DNA of 38,029 nucleotides. Source: Frankia canadensis (GTDB taxonomy: Bacteria; Actinomycetota; Actinomycetes; Frankiales; Frankiaceae). This document shows positions 1 through 8,762 of the stretch, in pieces. The translations under genes were made by a program, and so were the position numbers. Every line of letters begins with the position of its first letter. Within the stretch, counting starts at the first letter, position 1. The notes under the pieces were generated by a model. That model was given only the letters and a program-made list of their open reading frames with translations, had not been told where the DNA came from and made no database searches. The DNA is taken from assembly GCF_900197875.1 (NCBI RefSeq), contig NZ_FZMO01000368.1:1-38029 (forward strand). The letters are read 5' to 3'.

Positions 1-61
1 GACCCGATCCGAACAATCAACCACGTAGCTGTCTCACCACACGAACGTGCGGAAGGCAGGG

Positions 62-2005
62 CTAGAGATAGCCCGAACAGGTCGGGACGCCCGGGATGGG
101 CTCGTTCTGCCCGCCGCCCTTCACGACGGTGGCCGGGAGGTATCCCCAGGCGCCGGAGTACCCGGGCGCGTTCGCCCGGGCCCCGTCGCCCTCGGTGTAG
201 AGCCACCAGGTGTTCGTGTTGCCCTGGACAACCGGGTTGGCGCGGCCGTTCACCTGGCAGATCGCCCAGACGGTGGACGCCTTGTTCATGTAGCCGGAGT
301 CGTCGAGGGCCGCCGTCGTGCCGGCGGCGACGTTGGCGTAGAGCGCGGAACCCACATAGGTGGCGCAGTCGTAACGGGTGTTCCACACCCGTCCCCGATA
401 GTCGGTGATCGAGGCCGCGCGGGCGGCGCAGCCTGGTGCCGGGGCGGCACCCCCACCCATGCCCGTGCCGGGCGGCGCCGCTGTCGCCGGCGGCCCCGCC
501 GTGGGGCCGGGAGCCGCCATGGCGGGTGCGGGTGCCGGCGCGGCCGGGGTGCCGGTTCCCCCGACCGGGGCAGGCTGGGCGGCCTGTCCGGGGGGCCGCG
601 GGGCGCCACCGCCCTGCGGTGCCAGCACGCCGGGCCCACCGGTCGCCGGCGGGAGGAACGGGGGCGGGGAGGTCGCCGCCGGGCTGGCGGACAGGGCCTG
701 TGGGCCGTCGAGAGCCACCTTCGACGCGGCCGCGGGCCCGTCCGCCGCCCCGCCGCGGTCCGCCCCGCCGGCTCCCGCCGGGTCCCGGATCACCAGGTAG
801 GCCAGCACGGCGACGACCGCCGCCAGTACCCCCGCCGTCGCGAGGAACGGCGCCCGCCACCGCGAGCCGGAGGCACGCGTGACCGCCGGCTCCGCCGGAC
901 GGGGCGCGTCCGCCCGCGCCGCCGGGACGGGGACCGCGCCGACCTCGGGCCGCCGCGGCGCCGCGGGAGACCCCGGGGGCGAGGCCGCCGGCGGGGACGG
1001 GGCCGCCGGCGGATGGGCGACGCCCACGGCGGCGACGGCCGTGCGCTCGTCGTCGGTCCCGGCGTGTTCGTCGGGCGGCGCGCCTGTTCCAGGCCCGCCA
1101 GGCCCGCCTGGTCCATCAGGTCCGGTTCTGGGCCCGAGGTTGGGAACGGGGACGGCCGGCGGTGGGGGCTGGCTCGCCCAGGCCGCGGCGCGGGTCGCGG
1201 TGGGGTCGAGCTCGGCGAGGGCCGCCGCGAACTCGCGGGCCGAACCCGGTCGCTGCTCGGGCCGGGCCGCGAGGCTCCAGGCCAGCAGGTCGCGCAGCGC
1301 GTCGGGTACGTCGGCGCGGTCGAGGGGCGCGACGTCACCGGCCAGAATGCGCTGCAGAATCTGGTTCGGCACGCGGCCCGGGAATGGCGTCGTGCCCTGC
1401 ACGAGGGTGAACAGGGTGGCGCCGAGCGCGAAGATGTCCGCGGCGGTTCCCGGATCCTCCCCGAGCAGGACCTCCGGTGCGGCATAGCCGGGAGTGAAGG
1501 CCGCCGACATCGTGCCGGCCTCCATGCCCTCGGTGACGCTGGCGATTCCGAAGTCGCTGAGCACCGGGTCCGCGGTACGGCGGAGAAGGATGTTGGCGGG
1601 TTTCAGGTCCCGATGCAGGATGCCGTGCTCGTGCGCGGTGGCCAGCGCGTCGGCGATCGGCAGGCACAGGGCGGTGGCCTCGCTGACGGGCAGGCGGCCG
1701 CGGTTCTTCAGGGCGTCCGCGAGGGAGCCGCCGGCGAAGTACTCCATGGTGAGGTACGGGCGGTGGTCGCGGGTGGTGCCGGCGTCGAACACCGTGATGA
1801 TGTGCGGATGCCCGGTGAGCCGCCCGGTCGCCCTGCACTCGCGGACGAATCGTCGTTCCGCCGCCGGATCCCGCAGATCGGAGTGCAGCACCTTGACGGC
1901 GACCCGGCGGTCGAAGATTTCCTGTTCGGCCAGATAGACCGTGCTGAATCCGCCGTATCCAATTGTCGTGAACGAGTGGTAGCCCTCGATCAGCACCGGT
2001 TCCAC
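62..2005 (-). CDS. Membrane Ser/Thr protein kinase with SH3-like extracytoplasmic domain
   Basis: Eukaryotic-type protein kinase of 647 residues that probably phosphorylates Ser/Thr in response to an outside signal. The kinase domain covers about residues 8-270: glycine-rich loop IGYGGFSTVY, VAVKVL lysine, intact HRDLKPAN catalytic loop, SDFG magnesium motif, and an APE motif in YAAPEVL. An Ala/Pro-rich juxtamembrane stretch follows, then one hydrophobic segment at about 382-404 ending in IRD. A long Pro/Ala/Gly linker leads to a C-terminal region (about 525-647) with four cysteines and a pattern like bacterial SH3 domains (WAICQVNG, WWLYTEGDG, WGYLP). Expected topology is kinase inside, sensor outside. 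The start is GTG with only a weak ribosome site, so the N-terminus is less certain than the rest. It stands alone, divergent from the small gene at 2262. The substrate is unknown. Confidence 0.93.
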   Translation of the reverse strand: MEPVLIEGYHSFTTIGYGGFSTVYLAEQEIFDRRVAVKVLHSDLRDPAAERRFVRECRATGRLTGHPHIITVFDAGTTRDHRPYLTMEYFAGGSLADALKNRGRLPVSEATALCLPIADALATAHEHGILHRDLKPANILLRRTADPVLSDFGIASVTEGMEAGTMSAAFTPGYAAPEVLLGEDPGTAADIFALGATLFTLVQGTTPFPGRVPNQILQRILAGDVAPLDRADVPDALRDLLAWSLAARPEQRPGSAREFAAALAELDPTATRAAAWASQPPPPAVPVPNLGPRTGPDGPGGPGGPGTGAPPDEHAGTDDERTAVAAVGVAHPPAAPSPPAASPPGSPAAPRRPEVGAVPVPAARADAPRPAEPAVTRASGSRWRAPFLATAGVLAAVVAVLAYLVIRDPAGAGGADRGGAADGPAAASKVALDGPQALSASPAATSPPPFLPPATGGPGVLAPQGGGAPRPPGQAAQPAPVGGTGTPAAPAPAPAMAAPGPTAGPPATAAPPGTGMGGGAAPAPGCAARAASITDYRGRVWNTRYDCATYVGSALYANVAAGTTAALDDSGYMNKASTVWAICQVNGRANPVVQGNTNTWWLYTEGDGARANAPGYSGAWGYLPATVVKGGGQNEPIPGVPTCSGYL

Positions 2006-2261
2006 GCGGTACCCGCATCCCGTCGGCGTCGGCTGGTGTCACGTCCTGCAGGAGCTGCCCGCCGCCGCGGCATGCGCGTGACGACCCCCGTCGGCCAGTC
2101 CGCACAGCACGCTACACGCCGCCCGCGGCCACGCTCCCGGCGTCCGATGGGACCGTCCTGGCCCGGTTCGGTATGCGCGCGGTTCCCCTGCGCGTACGCC
2201 GGGTATCCCCCGAACAGGCGGCCCTGGTCCATCGGGACCGGTTCAGGGGAGGGACAGGGTC

Positions 2262-2444
2262 ATGGCACAGGTGATGAAGGGACGCACCCGGCCGGCGGGG
2301 GCGGACACGTCCAACGACGAGATGGCGCGCCAGGTGGCGAGCCAGACGTCGTCCGACCTGGTCGCCGAGCAGATTTTCCGGCGGGAGCGGAACGGGGCGT
2401 TGACGGACAGGGAAGCGGCCAAGAGCGAGTCGCTGCGGCCCTAG
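2262..2444 (+). CDS. Small hypothetical protein (60 aa)
   Basis: A 60-residue polar protein beginning MAQVMKGRTRPAG and rich in charged residues, with no membrane segment or recognised motif. A purine-rich stretch (ggggagggacaggg) lies just upstream of the ATG and is a plausible ribosome site. A second in-frame ATG follows four codons later. It sits between a divergent kinase gene and the PIG-L deacetylase gene. The middle portion (EMARQVASQTSSDLVAEQIFRRERNG) could form an amphipathic helix. The function is not recognised. The ribosome site and the isolated position support a real gene, but conservation was not tested. Confidence 0.5.
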   Translation: MAQVMKGRTRPAGADTSNDEMARQVASQTSSDLVAEQIFRRERNGALTDREAAKSESLRP

Positions 2445-2576
2445 CGTCGTGCCGTGGCCCTGGCGTCGTGCTGGGGCGCCGCGGCTCCCGTTCGCGGCCG
2501 CGCGGCCGGGCCCGCGATCGACGGGCCCGGGTCCGATGCCCGTGCGAGGCGGCGGCGGGTGTCGTATGCATGAGCG

Positions 2577-3344
2577 ATGCAGCAGGAGCAGGAGCAGTCC
2601 GCGGGGCCGGGCCGCCCGTTCACGGACGCCGGTACCCCCGAATCGGTCTGGCAGGCCTGGCGGCCCGGGTGGGCGGAGTTCGAGCTGACCAGCCCGCCGC
2701 CGCGCGCGGTGGTCGTCGCCCCCCATCCGGACGACGAGGTGCTGGGCGTGGGCGGCCTGCTGCTCCGGTTGCACGGGCTGGGCACCGAACTCGCGGTGGT
2801 CGCCGTCACCGATGGCGACGCGTCGCATCCCGGATCCCCCACGCTGTCGCCCGAGCGGCTCGCCCGGCGGCGGATCGCCGAGCAGGCGGCGGCGCTGGCG
2901 GAGCTGGGGCTCGGCGATGTCCCGGTGCACCGCGCGGGTCTGGGCGACGGGCGGGTCGCGGGGCACGAGGACGTGCTGGCCGACCTGGTCGCGCCGCTGC
3001 TTACGCCCGCGTGCTGGGTGCTCACCACCTGGCGGGAGGACCGCCATCCGGATCATGAGGCGACGGGGCGGGCGGTGGCTCTCGCCGCCGGGCGGGTCGG
3101 CGCTCGAATGATCGAGTACCCCGTCTGGACCTGGCACTGGGCGAGGCCGCGGGACCCGCGGGTGCCGTGGTCGAGAGCCCGGAGTGTCGCGCTGCCCGAT
3201 TCCGTGCGGCAGGCCAAGCGGCGGGCCGTCGAGCACTATCGGTCGCAGATCGCCCCGCTGTCGGACGATCCGGCCGACGCGGCCGTCCTGGGCCCGGAGA
3301 TCCTCGCCCGCCTGCTGCGCCCCACCGAGACGCTGTTCGTCTGA
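2577..3344 (+). CDS. PIG-L/LmbE family N-acetylglucosaminyl deacetylase-like protein
   Basis: Zinc-dependent deacetylase-family protein of 255 residues, the usual size. The signature PHPDDE lies at residues 49-54, just after a hydrophobic beta strand (AVVVAP). The second metal motif HPDH is at about 157-160 (WREDRHPDHEATG). The family removes N-acetyl groups from GlcNAc-containing substrates such as GlcNAc-phosphatidylinositol, GlcNAc-inositol (MshB in mycothiol synthesis) or antibiotic intermediates. No neighbour indicates which applies here, so the substrate is left open. The start follows a weak upstream context, so translation may begin slightly elsewhere or be leaderless. The protein has no signal peptide and should be cytoplasmic. 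The gene lies upstream of the gcvP riboswitch on the same strand but looks like a separate unit. Confidence 0.88.
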   Translation: MQQEQEQSAGPGRPFTDAGTPESVWQAWRPGWAEFELTSPPPRAVVVAPHPDDEVLGVGGLLLRLHGLGTELAVVAVTDGDASHPGSPTLSPERLARRRIAEQAAALAELGLGDVPVHRAGLGDGRVAGHEDVLADLVAPLLTPACWVLTTWREDRHPDHEATGRAVALAAGRVGARMIEYPVWTWHWARPRDPRVPWSRARSVALPDSVRQAKRRAVEHYRSQIAPLSDDPADAAVLGPEILARLLRPTETLFV

Positions 3345-3487
3345 CGGCGCCGGAACGCGCCGGCCGGGAAACCGTGGGCTCCCTGGTGTCGCGAGTCACA
3401 GGGCCGCCCGGTCATCCGGATGGCCTCGGCCCGGCCGCGCGGCTAGTGTGCGGACAACGAACTGCATACCGCTGCCGCTCACACCCG
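3345..3487. other. Spacer between deacetylase gene and glycine riboswitch
   Basis: This 143-base stretch must hold the promoter for the riboswitch-gcvP transcript. Just after the deacetylase stop there is a short GC-rich inverted repeat (GGCGC, 6 nt, GCGCC) that might weakly terminate. I could not pick out a convincing -35/-10 pair. Confidence 0.4.
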
Positions 3488-3706
3488 TGCGGGAGAGTCC
3501 CGGCTCGTAGCCCGCCGGGACGCCGAAGGAGCAAGCTCTCCCCATAAACTCTCAGGCCCCCAACCGCCGGGTCAGGCAACTCTGGAAAGCGGACATCGGC
3601 GATGTCCCGCCGACGGTGAAAGCCGCGGCCGTGGCCGGGGGCCCGATCGGTCCCCCGCGACGGCGCGCGGTGAAGCTCTCAGGCCCCAGGACAGAGGGGG
3701 AGGCCC
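3488..3706 (+). ncRNA. Tandem glycine riboswitch (two aptamers)
   Basis: Two successive glycine-aptamer-like units lie directly upstream of gcvP. The first (about 3488-3562) has a GGGAGAG opening, the conserved core CGCCGAAGGAGCAA at 3520-3533, and closes with AAACTCTCAGGCCCC. The second (about 3578-3706) opens with ACTCTGGAAAGCGG, carries the core CGCCGACGGTGAAAGC at 3608-3623, and closes with GAAGCTCTCAGGCCCCAGGACAGAG. These are the hallmark pieces of the glycine riboswitch in its usual double form. Known members turn on glycine-cleavage genes when glycine is abundant, and the downstream gene here encodes the glycine-cleavage P-protein. Ends are approximate because pairing was judged by eye. 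Confidence 0.9.
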
Positions 3707-3758
3707 GCTGCGGCGCCGGCTCCGGCCTGTCGTCGCCCGACCTCCGGAGCAGCTCATC

Positions 3759-6755
3759 ATGCCCGACGACAGCCGTCTCGACCCGAGCACCGTGCCGACG
3801 CCCGCCGCGCCGCCCGCGCCCGCCGCCGGTTTCGCCGCATCCGTTCCTGCCGCCGCCGGGTTCGCGCAGCGGCACATCGGACCGGACGAGGATGACCAGC
3901 GCGTGATGCTGGCCGCGCTCGGCCTCGACTCGCTGGCGGCGCTGACCACCGCCGCCGTGCCGGCCGTGATCCAGGACGCGGGGCTGGACCTGCCGGCGCC
4001 GCTCGACGAGTCGGCAGTGCTGGCGGAGCTGCGCGCGCGCGGCCGGGCGAACCGCCCGGTGACGTCCATGATCGGTCTCGGCTTCCACGCGGCGGTCATG
4101 CCGGGTGTCATCCAGCGCAACGTGCTGGAGAGCCCCGCCTGGTACACGGCGTACACCCCCTATCAGCCGGAGATCTCCCAGGGCCGGCTGGAGGCGCTGC
4201 TCAACTTCCAGACGATGATCACCGATCTGACCGGTCTGGCGGTGGCCGGCGCGTCCCTGCTGGACGAGCCGACCGCGGCGGCCGAGGCGATGCAGATCGC
4301 GCTGCGCGGGGAGCGCGGCGGTCGGCGGACGTTCCTCGTCGACGCCGACACCCTCCCGCAGACGACGGCGGTCGTGGCGACGCGCGCCGAGGCGCTGGGC
4401 GTCGCGGTGCGGGTGGTCGACCTCGCCGGCGCCGCCGACCTGTCCGGACTCGACGCGGACCTCCTCGACTCGGCGTTCGGGCTGCTGGTGTCCTACCCCG
4501 GGCCGAGCGGGGCGCTGCGGGACCCGAGCGGGCTGATCGCCGCGGCTCGGGCGCGGAAGATCCTCGTCACGGTCGCCGCGGACCCGCTCGCGCTGACCCT
4601 GCTGCGCTCGCCCGGCGAGCTCGGCGCGGACATCGCCGTCGGCAGCACCCAGCGCTTCGGCCTGCCGCTGTCGTTCGGCGGTCCGCACGCGGGCTACCTC
4701 GCCGTCCGCGCGGGCCTGGAGCGTTCCCTGCCCGGCCGTCTCGTCGGCGTGTCGATCGACGCGGACGGCTCGCCCGCCTACCGGCTCACGCTGCAGACCC
4801 GTGAGCAGCACATCCGCCGGGAGAAGGCGACCAGCAACATCTGTACCGCCCAGGTGCTGCCCGCGGTGCTCGCCTCGATGTACGCGGTCTACCACGGGCC
4901 GGACGGGCTGGCGGCGATCGCGCGGCGGGTCCACGGCCACGCGGTGCGCCTCGCCGCGGGGCTGCGCGCCGGTGGCATCGCGCTGGGTGAGGAGCCGATC
5001 TTCGACACCGTGGTCGCCACGGTGCCGGGGCGCGCCGCCCAGGTGGTCGCGCGGGCGCTGGAGCAGGGAGTCAACCTGCGTCTCATCGACGGCGACCGGG
5101 TCGGTGCCGCCTGCAACGAGACGACCGGGGAGGCCGACCTGCGGGCGGTGTGGACGGCCTTCGATGTCGTCCCGCCCGACTCCGATCCCGCTCCCACGGG
5201 CGTCGACGCCCTGCCCGCCGAGCTGGTGCGCACCAGCGCCTACCTGGAGCATCCGGTGTTCCACACACACCGCTCCGAGACGGCGATGTTGCGGTACCTG
5301 CGTCGGCTGGCCGATCTCGACCTGGCACTGGACCGGGGAATGATCCCGCTGGGCTCCTGCACGATGAAACTGAACGCGACGACGGAGATGGCCGCCGTCA
5401 CCTGGCCGGAATTCGCCGACATCCATCCGTTCGCTCCGCTCGACCAGGCCGCGGGCTATCTCGGGATGATCCGTGATCTGGAGGAGTGGCTGGCGGCGGT
5501 CACCGGATATGCCGGCGTCTCGGTGCAGCCGAACGCGGGTAGCCAGGGCGAACTGGCCGGCCTGCTGGCGATCCGGGCGTATCACCGGGACAACGCGGCG
5601 CCGGGCGCGCCGGCCCGCGACGTCTGCCTCATACCCTCGTCCGCGCACGGAACCAACGCGGCGAGCGCGGCCATGGCGGGAATGCGCGTCGTCGTGGTCG
5701 CCTGTGACGGCGACGGAAACGTGGACCTGGACGATCTGGCCCGCGCGGCCCGGGCGCACGCGGATGTGCTCGCCGCGCTGATGGTGACCTATCCGTCCAC
5801 GCACGGAGTGTACGAGGAGGGCATCGGGCAGGCGTGCGCGATCGTGCACGAGGCGGGCGGCCTGGTCTACGTCGACGGCGCCAACCTCAACGCCCTCGTG
5901 GGGCTCGCGAAGCCGGGCCAGTTCGGCGCCGACGTCAGCCACCTCAACCTGCACAAGACGTTCTGCATCCCGCACGGCGGCGGCGGGCCCGGTGTCGGCC
6001 CGGTCGCGGTCGGCGAGAAGCTGCTGCCGTATCTGCCGAACCATCCGCTGCGGCCGGAGGCAGGTCCCGCCACCGGCGTCGGCCCCATCTCCGGCGCGCC
6101 GTGGGGGTCCGCCGGAATCCTCATGATTCCGTGGGCGTACATCCGGATGATGGGGGCGGACGGGCTGCGGCGGGCCACCTCGGTCGCCGTGCTGAACGCG
6201 AACTACATCGCGGCGCGGCTGCGTCCGCACTACCCGGTTCTCTACGCGGGCAGCGGCGGCCTGGTGGCGCACGAGTGCATTCTCGACCTGCGAGGGCTGA
6301 CGCGGAGCACCGGTGTGACGGTGGACGACGTGGCGAAGCGGCTCATCGACTACGGTTTCCACGCCCCGACGATGTCCTTCCCGGTTCCCGGCACTCTCAT
6401 GGTGGAACCGACCGAAAGCGAGGACCTCGCTGAGATCAACCGCTTCTGCGACGCGATGATTGCCATTCGCGCGGAGGCGGACAAGGTCGGCGACGGAGTA
6501 TGGCCGCGGACGGACAATCCGCTTCGCAACGCGCCGCACACCGCGCAGATGGTGACGGCGGACGAATGGCCGCACCCCTATCCGCGGTCGATCGCGGCCT
6601 ATCCGGTGGCCGCCCTTCGCGCGGCGAAGTACTGGCCGCCGGTGCGGCGTATCGACGGCGCGTACGGTGATCGAAACCTGGTCTGCACCTGCCCGCCGGT
6701 CGAGTCCTTCGCGGAGCCCGCGGCGGAGGTCACGGAGCTCGTCTCCGCCGGCTGA
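3759..6755 (+). CDS. gcvP: Glycine dehydrogenase (decarboxylating), P-protein of the glycine cleavage system
   Basis: Full-length single-chain P-protein of 998 residues, with both the N-terminal and C-terminal halves in one polypeptide. It uses pyridoxal phosphate to decarboxylate glycine and passes the aminomethyl group to the lipoyl arm of H-protein, the first step of glycine breakdown to one-carbon units. The N-terminal [10 protein letters not shown] and MIGLGFH regions, the [11 protein letters not shown] region and the cofactor lysine region [18 protein letters not shown] (K733) are all present. About 30 Ala/Pro-rich residues precede the conserved core. The ATG follows GGAG about 10 bases upstream. 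The gene lies 50 bases behind the tandem glycine riboswitch, so expression should respond to glycine. The T-, H- and L-protein genes are not in this window. Confidence 0.98.
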   Translation: MPDDSRLDPSTVPTPAAPPAPAAGFAASVPAAAGFAQRHIGPDEDDQRVMLAALGLDSLAALTTAAVPAVIQDAGLDLPAPLDESAVLAELRARGRANRPVTSMIGLGFHAAVMPGVIQRNVLESPAWYTAYTPYQPEISQGRLEALLNFQTMITDLTGLAVAGASLLDEPTAAAEAMQIALRGERGGRRTFLVDADTLPQTTAVVATRAEALGVAVRVVDLAGAADLSGLDADLLDSAFGLLVSYPGPSGALRDPSGLIAAARARKILVTVAADPLALTLLRSPGELGADIAVGSTQRFGLPLSFGGPHAGYLAVRAGLERSLPGRLVGVSIDADGSPAYRLTLQTREQHIRREKATSNICTAQVLPAVLASMYAVYHGPDGLAAIARRVHGHAVRLAAGLRAGGIALGEEPIFDTVVATVPGRAAQVVARALEQGVNLRLIDGDRVGAACNETTGEADLRAVWTAFDVVPPDSDPAPTGVDALPAELVRTSAYLEHPVFHTHRSETAMLRYLRRLADLDLALDRGMIPLGSCTMKLNATTEMAAVTWPEFADIHPFAPLDQAAGYLGMIRDLEEWLAAVTGYAGVSVQPNAGSQGELAGLLAIRAYHRDNAAPGAPARDVCLIPSSAHGTNAASAAMAGMRVVVVACDGDGNVDLDDLARAARAHADVLAALMVTYPSTHGVYEEGIGQACAIVHEAGGLVYVDGANLNALVGLAKPGQFGADVSHLNLHKTFCIPHGGGGPGVGPVAVGEKLLPYLPNHPLRPEAGPATGVGPISGAPWGSAGILMIPWAYIRMMGADGLRRATSVAVLNANYIAARLRPHYPVLYAGSGGLVAHECILDLRGLTRSTGVTVDDVAKRLIDYGFHAPTMSFPVPGTLMVEPTESEDLAEINRFCDAMIAIRAEADKVGDGVWPRTDNPLRNAPHTAQMVTADEWPHPYPRSIAAYPVAALRAAKYWPPVRRIDGAYGDRNLVCTCPPVESFAEPAAEVTELVSAG

Positions 6756-6819
6756 GCGGCCTGGGGCGCGGTCGTCCAGCCGGCGCCGGACGGCGGTGAG
6801 CCAGGCGGTTTCGTTCGGA

Positions 6820-6837
6820 CGCCGCCGAGCGGCGGCG
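6820..6837 (+). terminator. Possible terminator hairpin after gcvP
   Basis: CGCCGCCG, a two-base centre AG, then CGGCGGCG form a perfect inverted repeat about 65 bases after the gcvP stop. There is no T-run, which is common for actinobacterial terminators. The tiny loop means the innermost pairs must open, so support is modest. Confidence 0.35.
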
Positions 6838-7144
6838 GCGTGTCGCGCGGGTGGCCGTCGGGTGACGGGCCGGCCAACGGTGTCCTGGCCCGACGGGGCT
6901 GTTCGCGGGCCGGCCAGTGGTGTGTCCCGCTCCGGTAGGGCCGTGCGCGGGCCGGCGCGGTCGCCGGTGCCCGGTGGCCGGGGGGCTGGCGATCACCGCG
7001 CGGGAGGGTGCCGCCGCGGTGTCCGTGCCGCGCGGTGCGTCGCGGGTACGACACGGCCCGCACCGCGGTGCGTCAACCACGTGTCGGCCTGTATTCCTTC
7101 GGTGATTTTGACCCCTCTTCGCGGTCCTTCCCCGCGCATACCGT

Positions 7145-7176
7145 GGCGTCATCGGTCATTGGCGTCATCGGTCATT
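7145..7176. repeat. Tandem 16-bp direct repeat upstream of the FkbM-type gene
   Basis: GGCGTCATCGGTCATT occurs twice back to back (7145-7160 and 7161-7176) with no mismatch. It lies about 125 bases upstream of a candidate promoter and could be a paired regulator site or a simple duplication. Confidence 0.6.
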
Positions 7177-7301
7177 GCCGGGGCGCGACCTCGCGGCCCT
7201 GGCGGGCCCATGTCGTGTGGTGTATCCCGCCCGGGAGATCTCACGTCACGGAAGATTCCCGGCCGTGGTACCCCGCCAGCGGGTTCGGCGACGGGCGCCT
7301 A

Positions 7302-7330
7302 TTGACCGTTGATCGCACGCCCCCAATAGT
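7302..7330 (+). promoter_or_regulatory. Candidate sigma-70-type promoter for the FkbM-type gene
   Basis: TTGACC at 7302-7307, a 17-base spacer, then AATAGT at 7325-7330 resemble a housekeeping promoter. The start codon is 80 bases downstream. Judged by eye only. Confidence 0.35.
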
Positions 7331-7410
7331 GGGTGGGCAACTGCCGTGGTGGAATGCGGGGTCAGGACGCTCCGGCGGATCACCGATGGGACAACGGGAG
7401 GTTGCGGCGG

Positions 7411-8163
7411 ATGGATCCCAGGATGGAAAAGCAGCTCGCACAGCTGCGTCGGAAGGCCGTTGATCTGGGGCTCGGCCCGACGCTCAAGCTTGTCCGGGAC
7501 AACGTAGCGCCAACGGCTCGACGTAATCGAAACGATGATCGCCATCTCGCGCTTCTGCTGTCCTTCGTGCTGCACGAGAGCTCGAACTGCATCGACGTGG
7601 GCGCGCATCGTGGTGACGTGCTCCGCACTGTTCTGCGGCACGCGCCGCTGGGTCGGCACGTCGCCTACGAGCCGCTGCCGCACATGGCCGCGGCCCTTCG
7701 CACCGACTTCCCGACCGTCGAGGTGCGCCAGGCGGCGCTGTCCGACCAGCCCGGTGTCCTGCCGTTCGCCTACGTGCGCAGCCGGCCGGCCTACAGCGGC
7801 CTGCGGGACCGGGTGCCGGACACCGAGGAGGTCGAGCAGATCGAGGTCACCGTCGAGGTGCTCGACGAGGCGCTGCCCGCGGACTACCACCCGACTCTGA
7901 TCAAGGTGGACGTGGAGGGTGCCGAATACGGGGTCTTCCGGGGCGCCCGCAAGATGATCTCGGCCAGCCGCCCCTACGTGGTGTTCGAGTTCGGTGCCGG
8001 TGCCCGGGACTACGGCACGACCGCGGACGAGATGTACACCCTCGTCGATGGTGATCTCGGGCTGCGCATCTTCGATCTCGACGGAGAAGGTCCGTACACA
8101 CTGCCGAAGTTTCGGGACACGTTTGAGACCGGCCGGCACTTCAACTTCGTCGCCCATCCCTGA
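7411..8163 (+). CDS. FkbM family SAM-dependent methyltransferase
   Basis: Rossmann-fold methyltransferase of 250 residues. The SAM-binding loop is CIDVGAHRGDVLR, followed by AYEPLPHM (acidic residue for the ribose) and an LIKVDVEGAEYGVFRGA motif typical of FkbM proteins. Family members O-methylate sugars, polyketides or glycans; the substrate here is unknown. The open frame extends 26 codons further upstream, but the ATG at 7411 is chosen because GGGAGG lies 9 bases before it, and the upstream residues look like non-coding sequence. It appears to be a single-gene unit with its own upstream regulatory region. The following glycosyltransferase at 11783 is too distant to assume a common pathway. 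Confidence 0.9.
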   Translation: MDPRMEKQLAQLRRKAVDLGLGPTLKLVRDNVAPTARRNRNDDRHLALLLSFVLHESSNCIDVGAHRGDVLRTVLRHAPLGRHVAYEPLPHMAAALRTDFPTVEVRQAALSDQPGVLPFAYVRSRPAYSGLRDRVPDTEEVEQIEVTVEVLDEALPADYHPTLIKVDVEGAEYGVFRGARKMISASRPYVVFEFGAGARDYGTTADEMYTLVDGDLGLRIFDLDGEGPYTLPKFRDTFETGRHFNFVAHP

Positions 8164-8534
8164 GGGGCATCGCCGGCGCCGCCCCAGGGCGGTCGTCCGG
8201 GCTATGGGCACGATCGGGGACGCGGTGTGAACCTGGTCGTCCGGCGAGAAGTCCGTGCTCGGCTCGTCGATGGGCTGCCTGGTGTGTCACGGACAGCGGG
8301 GGGCCGAGCACAAGGATCGGACAAGAGTCGATACGAGTACGCGGACTGCCATGTACGAAGAGCGACGATTCGGTACGGTTCAGACAGGTCGCGGCGATCG
8401 ACCCACCTGAACAGATCGGACAGAACCGGTACCGGTACCGGTTCTGATTCGGGACCGGTGATGGAGTGCCGGGGGATGGCGGGCACGCGCGGCCGGAACG
8501 CGTAGCACCCGTCTGGTCAACCGAAAGGCTGCAC
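8164..8534. other. Intergenic region containing a 26-bp palindrome
   Basis: No convincing gene is present. Composition from about 8300 to 8450 is less GC-rich than the surroundings, as in promoter regions. The dominant feature is the palindrome at 8421-8446. Confidence 0.55.
8421..8446. promoter_or_regulatory. Perfect 26-bp palindrome, possible operator
   Basis: The half-site CAGAACCGGTACC is followed directly by its exact reverse complement, so all 26 bases are symmetric. It also contains overlapping ACCGGT units. It lies upstream of the cyclase gene and its short leader frame, in a stretch with regulatory base composition. A dimeric repressor site is the simplest reading; a cruciform or mRNA hairpin is possible. 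Confidence 0.5.
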
Positions 8535-8762
8535 ATGGCCCGGTCCCCCCGGGGCGGCTGTTCACCGCCCACCGGCCCGCCATCGTCGTCTAGCCCGCGA
8601 CCGGTCCCCTGCCCGGCCGCCAGCGCGTCCGCCACCCGGCTGTGGCGCCCGCGCATCCCTCCATCCGGGGAGCGCACCGGCTCCCGGCCGGGCGGCCCCA
8701 TCGCGACGGCACCGGTGCCGTCGCCGTCCCGAACGGATCCCGCGCTCCCACCCGTCGGGTGA
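8535..8762 (+). CDS. Possible Pro/Ser-rich leader peptide overlapping the cyclase start
   Basis: A 75-codon frame starts MARSPRGGCSPP. Its ATG follows GAAAGG at a 6-base spacing, the best ribosome site in this stretch, and most third codon positions are G or C. Its TGA stop overlaps the ATG of the downstream cyclase by one base (TGATG), an arrangement that often couples translation. The sequence is low-complexity Pro/Ser/Arg with no recognised domain. It may be a leader whose translation delivers ribosomes to the weakly initiated cyclase gene, or a chance frame in GC-rich DNA. If the cyclase starts at the upstream GTG (8642), the two would overlap by 121 bases. Confidence 0.3.
   Translation: MARSPRGGCSPPTGPPSSSSPRPVPCPAASASATRLWRPRIPPSGERTGSRPGGPIATAPVPSPSRTDPALPPVG

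Larger units (their letters stand above)
6756..7410. other. 655-bp intergenic region between gcvP and the FkbM-type gene
   Basis: No gene is supported here; the open frames lack a ribosome site and clear protein character. It contains a GC-rich hairpin at 6820-6837, a 14-bp palindrome at 7059-7072, a tandem 16-bp direct repeat at 7145-7176 and a plausible promoter at 7302-7330. Base composition turns less GC-rich from about 7090, as expected for a regulatory region ahead of the next gene. Confidence 0.6.

Noticed and set aside
47-3058. A 1003-codon + strand frame across the first kinase gene
   Set aside because: It runs antisense through clear kinase motifs and then through the deacetylase gene in the wrong frame.
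3552-6575. A 1007-codon open frame on the - strand opposite gcvP
   Set aside because: It mirrors gcvP codon bias, is Arg/His/Gly-rich without any domain, and has no ribosome site. Long antisense frames are expected in DNA this GC-rich.
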